37,449 nucleotides of DNA from an uncultured Verrucomicrobiota bacterium (GTDB lineage Bacteria; Verrucomicrobiota; Verrucomicrobiia; Limisphaerales; UBA9464). Both the position numbers and the translations under genes were made by a program. The notes below the pieces were generated by a model, which worked only from the letters and a program-made list of their open reading frames with translations, was not told the DNA's origin and made no database searches. Below, one piece after another: positions 6,683 to 14,472 of this stretch. The stretch is from contig CAIXUG010000007.1 of the NCBI GenBank assembly GCA_903922605.1, positions 1 through 37,449 of the forward strand, written 5' to 3'. Each line of letters opens with the position of its first letter. Position 1 is the first letter of the stretch.

Positions 6683-7006
6683 ATGTCGTGGGTTCTGCTG
6701 ATCATCGCCGGATTGCTGGAGACTTGCTGGGCCGTGGGCCTGAAGTACACGCACGGCTTCACCAAACCGCTCCCCTCAATCCTCGTGGCCATTGCCATCG
6801 TGGGCAGCATGGTTTTGCTGGCCCTGGCGGTCCGCAACCTGCCCATCGGGACGGCCTACGCCGTGTGGGTGAGCATCGGAATTCTGGGCATGGTCGTGGC
6901 CCAATGGTGGCTCTTTGAGCAGCCTCTGCGCCCCGCGCAGCTGGTTTTCCTGACGCTCCTCCTGATTTCGGTGGTTGGTCTGAAGCTGACCTCGGTGGAG
7001 CGGTAA
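6683..7006 (+). CDS. gdx: Guanidinium exporter, small multidrug resistance family
   Basis: 107 residues, four membrane segments. The start 'MSWVLLIIAGLLETCWAVGL' is close to E. coli SugE/Gdx, including the essential glutamate E13 in 'GLLE', 'KYTHGF' and 'LPIGTAYAVW'. Gdx proteins work as antiparallel dual-topology dimers that export guanidinium in exchange for protons. A longer frame runs upstream through the tRNA, but ATG 6683 is set by the family length and by GGAG 8 bases before it. The guanidine-III riboswitch immediately upstream independently supports the Gdx rather than the multidrug (EmrE) subtype. It converges with the acetyltransferase gene, whose stop is 2 bp away. Confidence 0.95.
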   Translation: MSWVLLIIAGLLETCWAVGLKYTHGFTKPLPSILVAIAIVGSMVLLALAVRNLPIGTAYAVWVSIGILGMVVAQWWLFEQPLRPAQLVFLTLLLISVVGLKLTSVER

Positions 7007-7008
7007 AC

Positions 7009-7539
7009 TTACGGTCCGCCGTTCGCCGCCAGTTCAGCCATGCGCTCAAGCCCTTCGCCGGTGACGCGCATCACCGTCCAGTCATCCATTGGACGGGCGC
7101 CCAAAGCCTTGTAGAAGCGGATGCTGGGTTCGTTCCAATCCAGCACGGCCCATTCGTAGCGTCCGCAGCCGCGCTGGTGGGCCAGCCGGCCAACGTGGAG
7201 CAGTAGCGCCTTGCCGAAACCGCGGGCGCGAAATTCGGGCAGCACGAACAGGTCCTCCAGGTGGATGCCGGGCTTGGCGAGGAAGGTGGAATAGTTGTGG
7301 AAGAACAGCGCGAAGCCCACGGGGCGCCCGTCCAGCTCGGCCAGCACGACTTCGGCGCGCGGCGTCTGGCCGAAGAGGGTGTCGCGCAGCGTTTCCTCGG
7401 TGGCGACCACCTCGTGCAGCAACCGCTCGTAGGTGGCGAGCGCACGGATGAACCCGAGGATGGTGCCGACATCGGCCGCAGTGGCCGGACGAATCAAAAA
7501 GCCCGGCGGCAAACCGGGCTTGGTAGGTTGATCGCTCAT
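7009..7539 (-). CDS. GNAT acetyltransferase, diamine/polyamine type
   Basis: 176 residues from ATG 7539. A GNAT fold is evident: 'LIRPATAADVGTILGFIRAL' at the start, 'HLEDLFVLPEFRARGFGKAL' as strand 4 plus the acetyl-CoA pyrophosphate loop (R-x-x-G-x-G/A), and 'WNEPSIRFYKALGA' near the end. The sequence, with 'ATYE', 'HNYSTFLAKPGI' and 'LDWN', resembles spermidine/spermine and thialysine N-acetyltransferases (SAT2-like), which acetylate small amines. It is convergent with gdx and follows the glutaredoxin gene on the same strand after a 140-bp repeat-bearing gap. The substrate is not certain. Confidence 0.85.
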   Translation of the reverse strand: MSDQPTKPGLPPGFLIRPATAADVGTILGFIRALATYERLLHEVVATEETLRDTLFGQTPRAEVVLAELDGRPVGFALFFHNYSTFLAKPGIHLEDLFVLPEFRARGFGKALLLHVGRLAHQRGCGRYEWAVLDWNEPSIRFYKALGARPMDDWTVMRVTGEGLERMAELAANGGP

Positions 7540-7578
7540 GTCAGGCAGAAGCGGGCAGGAATGAACGACCAAGACACC

Positions 7579-7656
7579 AAGGAACGAAGGAGGGGCAGAA
7601 AGACCCAAAGAAGTTCGCTTTTCAGTTCCCTTCGGAACTTCGTTTCTTCGTTCCTT
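7579..7656. repeat. Inverted repeat of AAGGAACGAAG words between glutaredoxin and GNAT genes
   Basis: AAGGAACGAAG (7579-7589) and its reverse complement (7646-7656) flank further related words (AAGAAGTTCG, CCTTCGGAACTTCG). It resembles the other gap-specific repeats in this window. It might act as a weak terminator for the glutaredoxin transcript. Confidence 0.6.
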
Positions 7657-7679
7657 AGTTGTTCAACTCCGTTCCGAGC

Positions 7680-8042
7680 TCAGCGCCGAAAGGCGAGCGG
7701 AGCCGGGGCGGCTTGCGCGCCGGGCATCTCATGGGCGCAGGGCTGGTTGATCGGCACTTCGGGCACGATGTCATTCGGCGTCACGACGTTGTTCTGGAGC
7801 ATCCAGGCCTCGATTTCCTCGCCGCTGACGTCGGCCAAAATGTGGCCGCCGATCTCGACGCAGGGCTGCTTCATCTGGCCCGTCTTCTCCACCATCTCCT
7901 GGTAGTTGGCGTAGTTGTTGATGATGTCGCGGTCGTCGAAAGGGAGGCCGTATTTCTTGAACACGGCGCGGACGCCGCCGCTCCAGCCGCAGGAGGGCTT
8001 CAGCCAGGCGATGATCGTGGGTTTCGGTGCGGTCGTTGTCAT
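7680..8042 (-). CDS. Glutaredoxin-like protein
   Basis: 120 residues from ATG 8042. A thioredoxin-fold pattern is visible: 'TIIAWLKPSCGWSGGVRAVF' with the active-site cysteine in C-G-W-S (monothiol-like, compare CGFS), then 'YGLPFDDRDI', 'KQPCVEIGGHILADVSGEEI' with the cis-Pro before Cys, and a 30-residue Pro/Ala-rich tail. Monothiol glutaredoxins handle iron-sulfur clusters or glutathione adducts. It is divergent from the molybdoenzyme/Rieske pair (125-bp gap), so a shared regulatory region is possible. A role in supplying the Rieske cluster is speculation. Confidence 0.8.
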   Translation of the reverse strand: MTTTAPKPTIIAWLKPSCGWSGGVRAVFKKYGLPFDDRDIINNYANYQEMVEKTGQMKQPCVEIGGHILADVSGEEIEAWMLQNNVVTPNDIVPEVPINQPCAHEMPGAQAAPAPLAFRR

Positions 8043-8166
8043 AAGGCTGGAGTCTGGCAGCGGAACGGCATCTGGCAAGAGTCCGGCTCAAAACTTCCGG
8101 CGCCGATTCCGCGCCGTCTCGGACTTGGCGCTTGGGATTTTTCGCCGTCGTCGTCAGTCTTTGGGC

Positions 8167-9348
8167 ATGGAACCTGGTCTGCTCTCGCGTCGCGACCTGT
8201 TGCGCGGCTCGGTCGCGCTTGCCGCCTATGCGCTGGCGTCTCGGCCGCTCGCGACCTTTGGCCTCGAACCCGCCGCTGGCGAGGAACTGATCCCGTTTCT
8301 CGATGGCCAGCCCTATGACGTCAAACGCCCGATGCTGCGCTGGGCGAACCTCACGAACTGGATCACGGCGAACGAGGAGCTTTACGAGGTCACGCATTAC
8401 CCGCACCCGAAGATCGACCCGGCCACGAAGCCGGCGGATTGGAAGGTCGCCTTCACCGGCTATCTGAAACGCCCCACCACGCTCACACTGGCCGACCTGC
8501 AAAAGCGTCCGCACAGGACCATCACGGCGACGTTGGAGTGCGGCGGCAACGGCTCGAATCCCGGTTTCTCCGGCGCCTGCGGGAACATCCGCTGGACCGG
8601 TACACCGCTCGGCCCGCTGTTGCGCGACCTGGGCCTGATGCGGCGTTCCGAGGAGATCGTCTTTTATGGTTCCGACGAGAAGGTGGAGAAAATCCGCGAC
8701 AAGGATTTCCCGCAGAACTTCGCCCGCAGCCTCACACTGGAGCACGCTTTGCGTGAAGAAGTACTGCTCGCTTGGGAGATGAATGGCCAGCCGCTGCTGG
8801 AGCAGCATGGCTTCCCGTTGCGGCTGATCGTGCCGGGCTGGTTCGGCATCGCGTGGGTCAAGTGGCTCAAGCGCGTGGATGTGCTCGACCGGCGCTTCAT
8901 GGGCAAATGGATGGCGCGCGAATATGTGACCATCCGCGGCGAGGAGCAGGGGCACGACTGGATGAACTGGCGCGAGACGAGCGTGTGCAATATCGGCGTG
9001 AAATCGGTCACCGCCCGGGTCGTGCGGCGGTCGGATGGCAGCGTGCGGGCGAGCGGCGCGGCCTGGAGCGACGGCACGCCGCTCAAGGCGGTTGAGGTGA
9101 AGATTGATGATGGCCCCTGGCGCCCGGCCGTGATCGAGAAGAAACCGGCGCGAGGACTGGACACCCGGTTTACCTGGAGCTTCTGGCACCTCGACTGGCA
9201 CGACGCCACACCGGGCGAACACACGATCGTCTCCCGCGCGACCGACGAGGATGATCGAATTCAGCCGGCCGCCGACGACCCTACGATGAAGAACAAAGCC
9301 ACCTACTGGGAAGCGAACCAGCAATGGGTGCGGAAGGTGCGGATTTGA
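8167..9348 (+). CDS. Tat-exported sulfite-oxidase-type molybdopterin enzyme
   Basis: 393 residues from ATG 8167. The N terminus 'SRRDLLRGSVALAAYALASR' is a twin-arginine signal, so the folded enzyme is exported with its cofactor. The core is an oxidoreductase molybdopterin-binding domain (about 90-260), with the molybdenum ligand C125 in 'TLECGGNG' and with 'GNIRWTG', 'HGFPLRLIVPGWFG' and 'VKWL'. A Mo-co dimerisation immunoglobulin-like domain follows (about 270-390), with 'GAAWSDG' and 'VEVKIDDGPW'. Family members oxidise sulfite or related substrates. The Rieske gene 12 bp downstream is probably the electron partner. No cytochrome c gene is present nearby. Confidence 0.88.
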   Translation: MEPGLLSRRDLLRGSVALAAYALASRPLATFGLEPAAGEELIPFLDGQPYDVKRPMLRWANLTNWITANEELYEVTHYPHPKIDPATKPADWKVAFTGYLKRPTTLTLADLQKRPHRTITATLECGGNGSNPGFSGACGNIRWTGTPLGPLLRDLGLMRRSEEIVFYGSDEKVEKIRDKDFPQNFARSLTLEHALREEVLLAWEMNGQPLLEQHGFPLRLIVPGWFGIAWVKWLKRVDVLDRRFMGKWMAREYVTIRGEEQGHDWMNWRETSVCNIGVKSVTARVVRRSDGSVRASGAAWSDGTPLKAVEVKIDDGPWRPAVIEKKPARGLDTRFTWSFWHLDWHDATPGEHTIVSRATDEDDRIQPAADDPTMKNKATYWEANQQWVRKVRI

Positions 9349-9360
9349 GCTTCTCCGCTG

Positions 9361-9690
9361 ATGAAGGAGTTTGAAATCACCGCCGAAGCGAACGGGCTGC
9401 GCGACGGTCAGGCTGGCCCGGTTGACGTTCCGGGCAAGCGGCTGGCGCTTGTGCGACTGGAGGGCAAATTCTACGCTTTGGAGAATGCCTGTCCGCATCG
9501 GGGCGGTCCGCTGTCCGTCGGCTACCTGGACGGCTGCCGGCTGCATTGCCCGCTGCACGGCTGGGGCTTTGATGTCACCAGTGGCGCCTGCGATGTGAGG
9601 CCGGACCAGCCGGTGGCCACGTATCCGGTCGAGGTGCGCGAGGGAAGGGTGTGGGTGCGGTTGGCGGAGAGTGAGCCAGTAGGTCAGTAG
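9361..9690 (+). CDS. Rieske [2Fe-2S] ferredoxin-like protein
   Basis: 109 residues. Cluster ligands C44/H46 in 'CPHRGG' and C63/H66 in 'CPLHGWGFD' give the full C-x-H...C-x-x-H signature. The length and layout match small Rieske proteins of the NirD/dioxygenase-ferredoxin type, which pass single electrons. No signal peptide is visible, unlike the exported partner upstream, so either it travels with that enzyme or the pairing is cytoplasmic. The last residues (PVGQ) and the stop codon are made by a 29-bp repeat (9675-9703) that recurs at 35886-35914. Confidence 0.9.
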   Translation: MKEFEITAEANGLRDGQAGPVDVPGKRLALVRLEGKFYALENACPHRGGPLSVGYLDGCRLHCPLHGWGFDVTSGACDVRPDQPVATYPVEVREGRVWVRLAESEPVGQ

Positions 9691-9703
9691 GTCAGTGAGT
9701 CAG
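9675..9703. repeat. 29-bp CAGTAGGT-type tandem repeat, copy 1
   Basis: Three to four ~9-bp units (CAGTAGGTC, CAGTAGGTC, CAGTGAGTC). The 29 bases differ at only one position from 35886-35914. It overlaps the end of the Rieske gene and provides its TAG stop. Confidence 0.85.
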
Positions 9704-9750
9704 AGGAAAGCGCGCATCCGCTGTCCGCTGTCCGCCGCAATTCGGAACTC

Positions 9751-9786
9751 GTAAATCGTAAATCGTAAATCGTAAATCGTAAATCG
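9751..9786. repeat. Five GTAAATC heptamers before the glycosyltransferase
   Basis: Five perfect tandem GTAAATC units end 6 bp before the GTG start of the glycosyltransferase gene. They occupy the place where a ribosome site would be expected, and none is seen. Copy number could tune expression. Confidence 0.85.
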
Positions 9787-9791
9787 CCCCC

Positions 9792-10946
9792 GTGCCGCCG
9801 CTCCGCGTCCTCACCGTCACCAACTACTTCGCCGGCCTCGGCGGGGTGGAGTCCATTGTGCGCGGCCATCATGAGCACGATGCGGCGCAGGGTATCGACT
9901 CGCGCTTCATCGCCTACTGGGAGCCGCCGCCGCAGGGCTGGCCCCGGGCCACGGCGCTCGATTTGCGCGAAAGCCTCTCGATCGCCGAGGCGCGCCGACG
10001 GTTTGCGAATTCCTTCCCCGACTTTGCGCCCGAGGTGGCCGTCTATCACACCGACTGGGGCTGGCCGTTTTTCACGAGCCTGGACCGGGCTCCCCGACGC
10101 ATCCTTTACCTGCACAGCGATACGCCCGGTCTGGATGGCAAGCTGGCGAGTATGGTGCATTGGGCGGACGGCTTTGTTTGCGTCAGTGACAAGCTGGCCG
10201 AGCGCGTGCGGACGCATCTGCCCGGCCTGTCGGCGGACCGCTTGCTCAAGGTGGACGCCGCCATCGACGCGCCGGAACTCCCCGTGCGGAACGATGCACC
10301 CGCCGGCCGTCCGGTGGTGCTGGGCTTTTGCGGCCGGGTGGTGAACGAGCAGAAGCGGGTGAACCGGTTTCCCGAACTCGTCCAGCGGCTCGACGCGCTG
10401 GGCGTGGCATATCGGATCGAATTCCTGGGCGATGGACCGGAACGCGCCTGGCTGGAAGCGCAACTGCCCGACCGGACAAAGTTCGTCTTCCACGGCCGGC
10501 GGAGCGGGGCGGATTACTGGCGCTTCGTGACGGGCTGGGACGCGATCGTCTTCGTCAGCGATTACGAGGGCACGCCGCTCGCCGAGCTGGAGGCGATGGC
10601 CGTGGGTGTGCTGCCGCTGCATCCGCGCCTGGACAGCGGGGGCGACCATTACGCGGACAAGGTGGACCCACGGCTGGTGTATCCTCCGGGCGATTTGGCG
10701 GGGTTGGCGGAAAGCATCCGTTGGATCAGTGCGCTGAATGCTGGCGAGTGGAACACCCTGCGGACCCGGTCGCGTTCGGCCATGTCAGCGCATCTCGGGG
10801 ATGACTACCGGCGGAAATTCACCGAGTTTGCCCGCCGTATTGCCACGCTGCCTCCCTTGGAGAAGCGTCCGCTGCCCCGCTGGTATTTTCCCAAGGACCG
10901 GCTGACGTTCGGGATGATCCGCCGGCTCAGTGAATGGCGGCGGTAG
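9792..10946 (+). CDS. Glycosyltransferase family 4
   Basis: 384 residues from GTG 9792, without a clear Shine-Dalgarno. It has a GT-B fold. The N-terminal acceptor domain begins 'LRVLTVTNYFAGLGGVESIV', with a Gly-rich loop. The C-terminal sugar-nucleotide domain includes 'VVLGFCGRVVNEQKRVNRFP', 'FLGDGPERAWLEAQL' and the E-x7-E motif in 'YEGTPLAELEAM'. GT4 enzymes transfer sugars from nucleotide donors with retention and usually build surface glycans. The gene converges on the polysaccharide operon at 11195-16361, fitting a joint role. The sugar and acceptor are unknown. Confidence 0.88.
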   Translation: MPPLRVLTVTNYFAGLGGVESIVRGHHEHDAAQGIDSRFIAYWEPPPQGWPRATALDLRESLSIAEARRRFANSFPDFAPEVAVYHTDWGWPFFTSLDRAPRRILYLHSDTPGLDGKLASMVHWADGFVCVSDKLAERVRTHLPGLSADRLLKVDAAIDAPELPVRNDAPAGRPVVLGFCGRVVNEQKRVNRFPELVQRLDALGVAYRIEFLGDGPERAWLEAQLPDRTKFVFHGRRSGADYWRFVTGWDAIVFVSDYEGTPLAELEAMAVGVLPLHPRLDSGGDHYADKVDPRLVYPPGDLAGLAESIRWISALNAGEWNTLRTRSRSAMSAHLGDDYRRKFTEFARRIATLPPLEKRPLPRWYFPKDRLTFGMIRRLSEWRR

Positions 10947-10958
10947 CGGATCTTTTTC

Positions 10959-11196
10959 AACGTCCAACGTCCAACGCTGAACGTCCAACGTTCAAAGCCC
11001 GAAAACTTCCGACTGTTCGTGGCCCAATCGTCGTTCGCAACGGACGAACTGTCCCAAGGCACCGGTCGGGGAGACCGAAACTCTGTCCATGATTCCGCAG
11101 ATGAACAGCGCGGTTGGAGCCTCTTTCGCACAGACGCCTCCGACCTGAAGCGTCTTCCTTTGAACGTTGGACGTTCAGCGTTGGACGTTGGACGTT
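10959..11196. repeat. Perfect 39-bp inverted repeat around a 160-bp spacer
   Basis: Bases 10959-10997 are the exact reverse complement of 11158-11196. Each arm consists of 10-bp-like words (AACGTCCAACGTCCAACGCT...). It fills the whole gap between two convergent genes, and its right end overlaps the stop codon of the methyltransferase gene. The spacer has no ORF worth calling. It could be a bidirectional transcription barrier or a small non-autonomous mobile element. Confidence 0.92.
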
Positions 11197-11983
11197 AATC
11201 TTCCTTCCGCCCCACCCCGGGCTTGCGGGCGCGCACCGCCACGCCGACGTAGATCGGTGACCAGTGATCCGCCGGCACCACGGCGTGGTGGGCAAAACGG
11301 TCCGCGAACCAGTTCAGCGGGGCTATGGTGGTGAAGCCGTAAATCTTTCGGATCACTGCCAGCAGGCGGTGCCAGAGCGGATATTCGGGGGCGTACAACG
11401 CCGCGATGAGGTAGTGATGCAGCTGGATCGAGCCGCGCACGCCGCCCACGAGTTTGTGGCTGGATTCCACTTCCAGACCAGCGGCGGCGATGGCGACTTC
11501 GAGCCCGCGCGCGGTCCACCGGTAAAAATCATAAGGGCAGCCATGCTCCTCGAACATCCCGTGCGTGGTGACCAGCAGCCGGCCCCCCGGCTTAAGAATG
11601 CGGAGGCATTCGCGCAGATAGGCGGCGGGGTCGGAGACATGTTCGAGCACCTGCGTGGAAAGCACGGCGTCATAGCGCGCGTCGGGCTCCTCGGTGAGTC
11701 CGTTTGCGGGGAGCAGGCGGTCCACGTTGGGGCCGGGAGTGATGTCGGCCCGGACATATTCGCCAATGCCCGTGAACAGGGGGCGGTAGGGCGCACCACC
11801 GCTGCCGTAATCGAACAATTTCCCCTGCACCGAGGCGGCAAACGGCCGGACTTCTGCGAGCACGTCGGACAGGATCAGGTAATGCGGGTCGGTACGCCGG
11901 GGCCGCAGCCGGTCGGCCATGTAGGCATCGGCATGGAGCACGGTGCCGAGTTCCACGCCGCCACTGGGTGCATTTTTGTTCAT
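11195..11983 (-). CDS. SAM-dependent methyltransferase (class I)
   Basis: 262 residues from ATG 11983, chosen because it overlaps the upstream stop as ATGA. The upstream extension of the frame is a low-complexity Arg/Pro translation of the neighbouring gene. SAM-binding pieces are 'GKLFDYGSGGAPYRPLF', 'ADITPGPNVDRLL', 'YDAVLSTQVLEHVSDPAAYL' and 'LKPGGRLLVTTHG'. These fit Methyltransf_11/23 enzymes that modify sugars or lipids in glycan clusters. It is the last gene of a five-gene operon with a flippase. The substrate is not known. Confidence 0.85.
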   Translation of the reverse strand: MNKNAPSGGVELGTVLHADAYMADRLRPRRTDPHYLILSDVLAEVRPFAASVQGKLFDYGSGGAPYRPLFTGIGEYVRADITPGPNVDRLLPANGLTEEPDARYDAVLSTQVLEHVSDPAAYLRECLRILKPGGRLLVTTHGMFEEHGCPYDFYRWTARGLEVAIAAAGLEVESSHKLVGGVRGSIQLHHYLIAALYAPEYPLWHRLLAVIRKIYGFTTIAPLNWFADRFAHHAVVPADHWSPIYVGVAVRARKPGVGRKED

Positions 11984-12936
11984 GGCGCTCCGGCCGGTTT
12001 GCGATAAAGCGCGTGCAAGCTGATGCCACGTCGCACGTAGCGGCGGGCGAGCAGGACGCGATAGACGAAGGTGACGGCTTCCGGCCACAGCCGGCCGGGA
12101 GGGGATTTGCGGCGGCCGAGCAGATGTTCGAGTTCGCGTTGCAACCGGAGGTAGAAGCGGAGCTGCACGCCGCGCAGTTCGTCGCCGTCGAGGCTCACGA
12201 TTTCGAGACGGTTCTGTTCGCCCAGCCGGCGAAGATCCGTCGCGCGCCAGCGGGTGAGATGGTGCGGCGGCCACTGGTGCGGCTCCAACGAACACAGCCG
12301 GTGCACGCCCTCGTTGTTCGGCACAGCGATCGCGAGGTAGCCGCTGGGTGCGACCAAAGCTGCCGCCTCGCGGAAAAACGCGGCCGGATCGGGAACGTGT
12401 TCCATCACCTCGAAGGACGTGACCAGGGGGAAGCGGCGCTCGGGCCGGGTCGCGGCAAAATCCTCGGCGGTCTGGTTGATCACCTCATGTCCGCGTTCGC
12501 GGCAGCCCGCAACGGCCTGGACGTTCAGATCCAATCCGTGAGTCGCCAACCCCTCGGCTTTCGCCAGATCCAGGAAGGCGCCGCTGCCGCAGCCGAGGTC
12601 CATCACCTCGCGCAGGCCATGCGTGCGCGCGGCGGCCAGGGCGCGGGTGAAGGCCGGGCAGGTGACCGGATAATAGTCGCGAATCTGCCGCTGCAAATCC
12701 TCGTAGAAGGGCGAATTGCCGGGCAGCACCGGCGAAAAAAATTGGAAACCGCACCCGCCGCAGCGAAGGAGTTCGATGTGCCGGTGGCCATTGAAGAGCG
12801 CCTGCGCCGCCGGCGACAGCTTCACGCCCATGTGAAACCACAGCTGCTCCAATTCGGGCGGGGTGAGCGCATCCAGCGGTTCCAGGGAGTCGGAACCGCA
12901 GAGCAGGCAGCGCGGCTTGGCGGGGGCGGATGACAT
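11980..12936 (-). CDS. SAM-dependent methyltransferase with N-terminal zinc-binding motif
   Basis: 318 residues. Two cysteine pairs near the N terminus ('CLLCGS' and 'CGGCGFQF') form a zinc site as in sugar C-methyltransferase-like proteins. The SAM domain includes 'VMDLGCGSGAFLDLAKAEGL', 'HGLDLN', 'VTSFEVMEHVPDPAAFFREA' and 'LVAPSGYLAIAVPN'. The C-terminal third is basic and may contact membrane or substrate. Start ATG 12936 lies 8 bp after the flippase stop, and the stop overlaps the next methyltransferase start by 4 bp. Confidence 0.87.
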   Translation of the reverse strand: MSSAPAKPRCLLCGSDSLEPLDALTPPELEQLWFHMGVKLSPAAQALFNGHRHIELLRCGGCGFQFFSPVLPGNSPFYEDLQRQIRDYYPVTCPAFTRALAAARTHGLREVMDLGCGSGAFLDLAKAEGLATHGLDLNVQAVAGCRERGHEVINQTAEDFAATRPERRFPLVTSFEVMEHVPDPAAFFREAAALVAPSGYLAIAVPNNEGVHRLCSLEPHQWPPHHLTRWRATDLRRLGEQNRLEIVSLDGDELRGVQLRFYLRLQRELEHLLGRRKSPPGRLWPEAVTFVYRVLLARRYVRRGISLHALYRKPAGAP

Positions 12937-12944
12937 GCGACGCG

Positions 12945-14444
12945 CTAGATAAACTGGGCGACCGTGCGGACGTCAACCTTGCCCGCCCGCCAGGCGCGGA
13001 AACACGCCTGGGCCAGCACGGGCAGCAGCGCGGCGCCGGCGGCGATTCCGCCGAGGGCGACGACCAGCGGCCAGGCCGTGACGAAATGCAATCCCGCGAA
13101 CGCCACGGCGGCGGCGGCCAGCGCGGCGGCCAGCGCGCGAAGCCAGAGGTTGGCGAAGGTCGCAGCCGGGGTGACACCGGCCAGCGTCGCATAGGCAAAC
13201 GGCAGGGGCACGAAGGTTCCCGCGACGGTGGCCAGGGCGAAGGCGAGGCCGACTCCCAGCGTTCCGAACTTCCATCCCAGCGGCAGCGCGAGCACCGCGG
13301 CGACCACGAGTTCCCGGCCGAGGTTGCGCGCCAGCACGTCGAACCGTCCCGCGCCGTAGAGGAAATAGGCGGGTTGCGAGCACAGGCCCGTGATGAGATA
13401 GCGCAGCGCGAAGAGCCAGACGAGCACGGGCTCGGGCTGCCAGTCACCCTTGAGATACTGTCGGAGAAAGGCGGGCAGCGTGACGGCGGCGGCGGCCATG
13501 ACCGCGCCGTAGACCCAGGCGTTGAGCCGCACGAGCGTGGCGGAGAGATTGGCACCGCCGGCCGTCCGTTGGGCGAGGATCGGCCAGACCGCCTCATCGG
13601 CCGCCTGCAACGAGGTCCGCACCATCGTAAACAGCCGGGCCGCCAACGCGTAGACGCCGGCGGGTCCGACCGGGCACAGCAGTTGGACGAGCACCACGTC
13701 GCAGGAGTAGAGCAGCACGGTGATGACCTCCATCTGCAACGCGGCGGATGCCTCGGGCCAGAGGCGCCGCAAACGGATGCGGAATTCGTCATCCAGCCGC
13801 AGGGACAGCACGCGGAACTCAGGCTCGCTCTGCCGAATCCACCAGATCGCCAGCGGAACCGTGCCCAGCAGGGCGACGAGGATCGCAAAGGGGAATGTCC
13901 AGGCGCCCATTCCGTAACGGAAGCCGAACCAAAGGGCGGCAAGGTTGAGCCAGGTGTTCAGGGCGTTGAGGGCGAAGAGGCGTGCCTGCTGGCCCAGGCC
14001 GGTGAGCAGCCGGGTTTGCGCCGAACCGATGGAAATCGCCGCTCCCAGCGCCCCCAGGCTCAGAAAAAAGGTGATCGGCTGGCCGGAGGCGCGGGCGTTG
14101 GGTGAGCACGCATAGGCGGCCATGAGCAGAAGCCCGACGGCGAGCGCCCCCGCGCCGGCGAGAGTGTAAAGTGTCTGGCCGAACTCCAGAATGCGCCGGC
14201 GTTCCGACGGCGAGGGACCGGCGAGCAGGGCCCGGTTTCCGGCCAGACGAAAACCCCCGTCCAGCAGTGGCAGGTAGGCGATGACTTGAAGCGCCGCCGC
14301 GACCAGTCCGTAGAGTTCCTTGCCGAGATGGCGGTCGTAGAGCCGCAGCGACAGAAAGACCGTCACCACCGACGAGGCGGTGGCAAATACGCGCCAGAAC
14401 ACCGCCTGGGCAAAGCCTTTGGTCACGGGCGCGGAACGTGGCAC
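12945..14444 (-). CDS. Polysaccharide flippase-like membrane protein (Wzx/MOP superfamily)
   Basis: 499 residues from GTG 14444, with about 12-14 hydrophobic segments. The opening 'FAQAVFWRVFATASSVVTVF' with 'LSLRLYDRHLGKELYGLVAA', and the later 'DVVLVQLLCPVGPAGVYALA', are typical of Wzx/PST-type lipid-linked oligosaccharide flippases. It would move lipid-linked glycan units across the inner membrane. It lies between a PaaK-like ligase and two methyltransferases on one transcript (gaps 28 and 8 bp). No Wzy polymerase is seen in this window. Confidence 0.85.
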   Translation of the reverse strand: MPRSAPVTKGFAQAVFWRVFATASSVVTVFLSLRLYDRHLGKELYGLVAAALQVIAYLPLLDGGFRLAGNRALLAGPSPSERRRILEFGQTLYTLAGAGALAVGLLLMAAYACSPNARASGQPITFFLSLGALGAAISIGSAQTRLLTGLGQQARLFALNALNTWLNLAALWFGFRYGMGAWTFPFAILVALLGTVPLAIWWIRQSEPEFRVLSLRLDDEFRIRLRRLWPEASAALQMEVITVLLYSCDVVLVQLLCPVGPAGVYALAARLFTMVRTSLQAADEAVWPILAQRTAGGANLSATLVRLNAWVYGAVMAAAAVTLPAFLRQYLKGDWQPEPVLVWLFALRYLITGLCSQPAYFLYGAGRFDVLARNLGRELVVAAVLALPLGWKFGTLGVGLAFALATVAGTFVPLPFAYATLAGVTPAATFANLWLRALAAALAAAAVAFAGLHFVTAWPLVVALGGIAAGAALLPVLAQACFRAWRAGKVDVRTVAQFI

Positions 14445-14472
14445 GCGCTGCGCGACCGAAACAAGGGGGAAG

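Noticed and set aside
7771-9558. 595-residue minus-strand ORF opposite the molybdoenzyme and Rieske genes
   Set aside because: Antisense shadow from GC-rich codons; the plus-strand genes have clear cofactor motifs.
9751-9786. Possible CRISPR-like array
   Set aside because: The units are 7-bp perfect tandem copies without spacers; this is a simple tandem repeat.
12930-14105. 391-residue plus-strand ORF opposite the flippase
   Set aside because: Arg/Gly/Gln-rich antisense reading of a membrane protein gene; no start signal or family.
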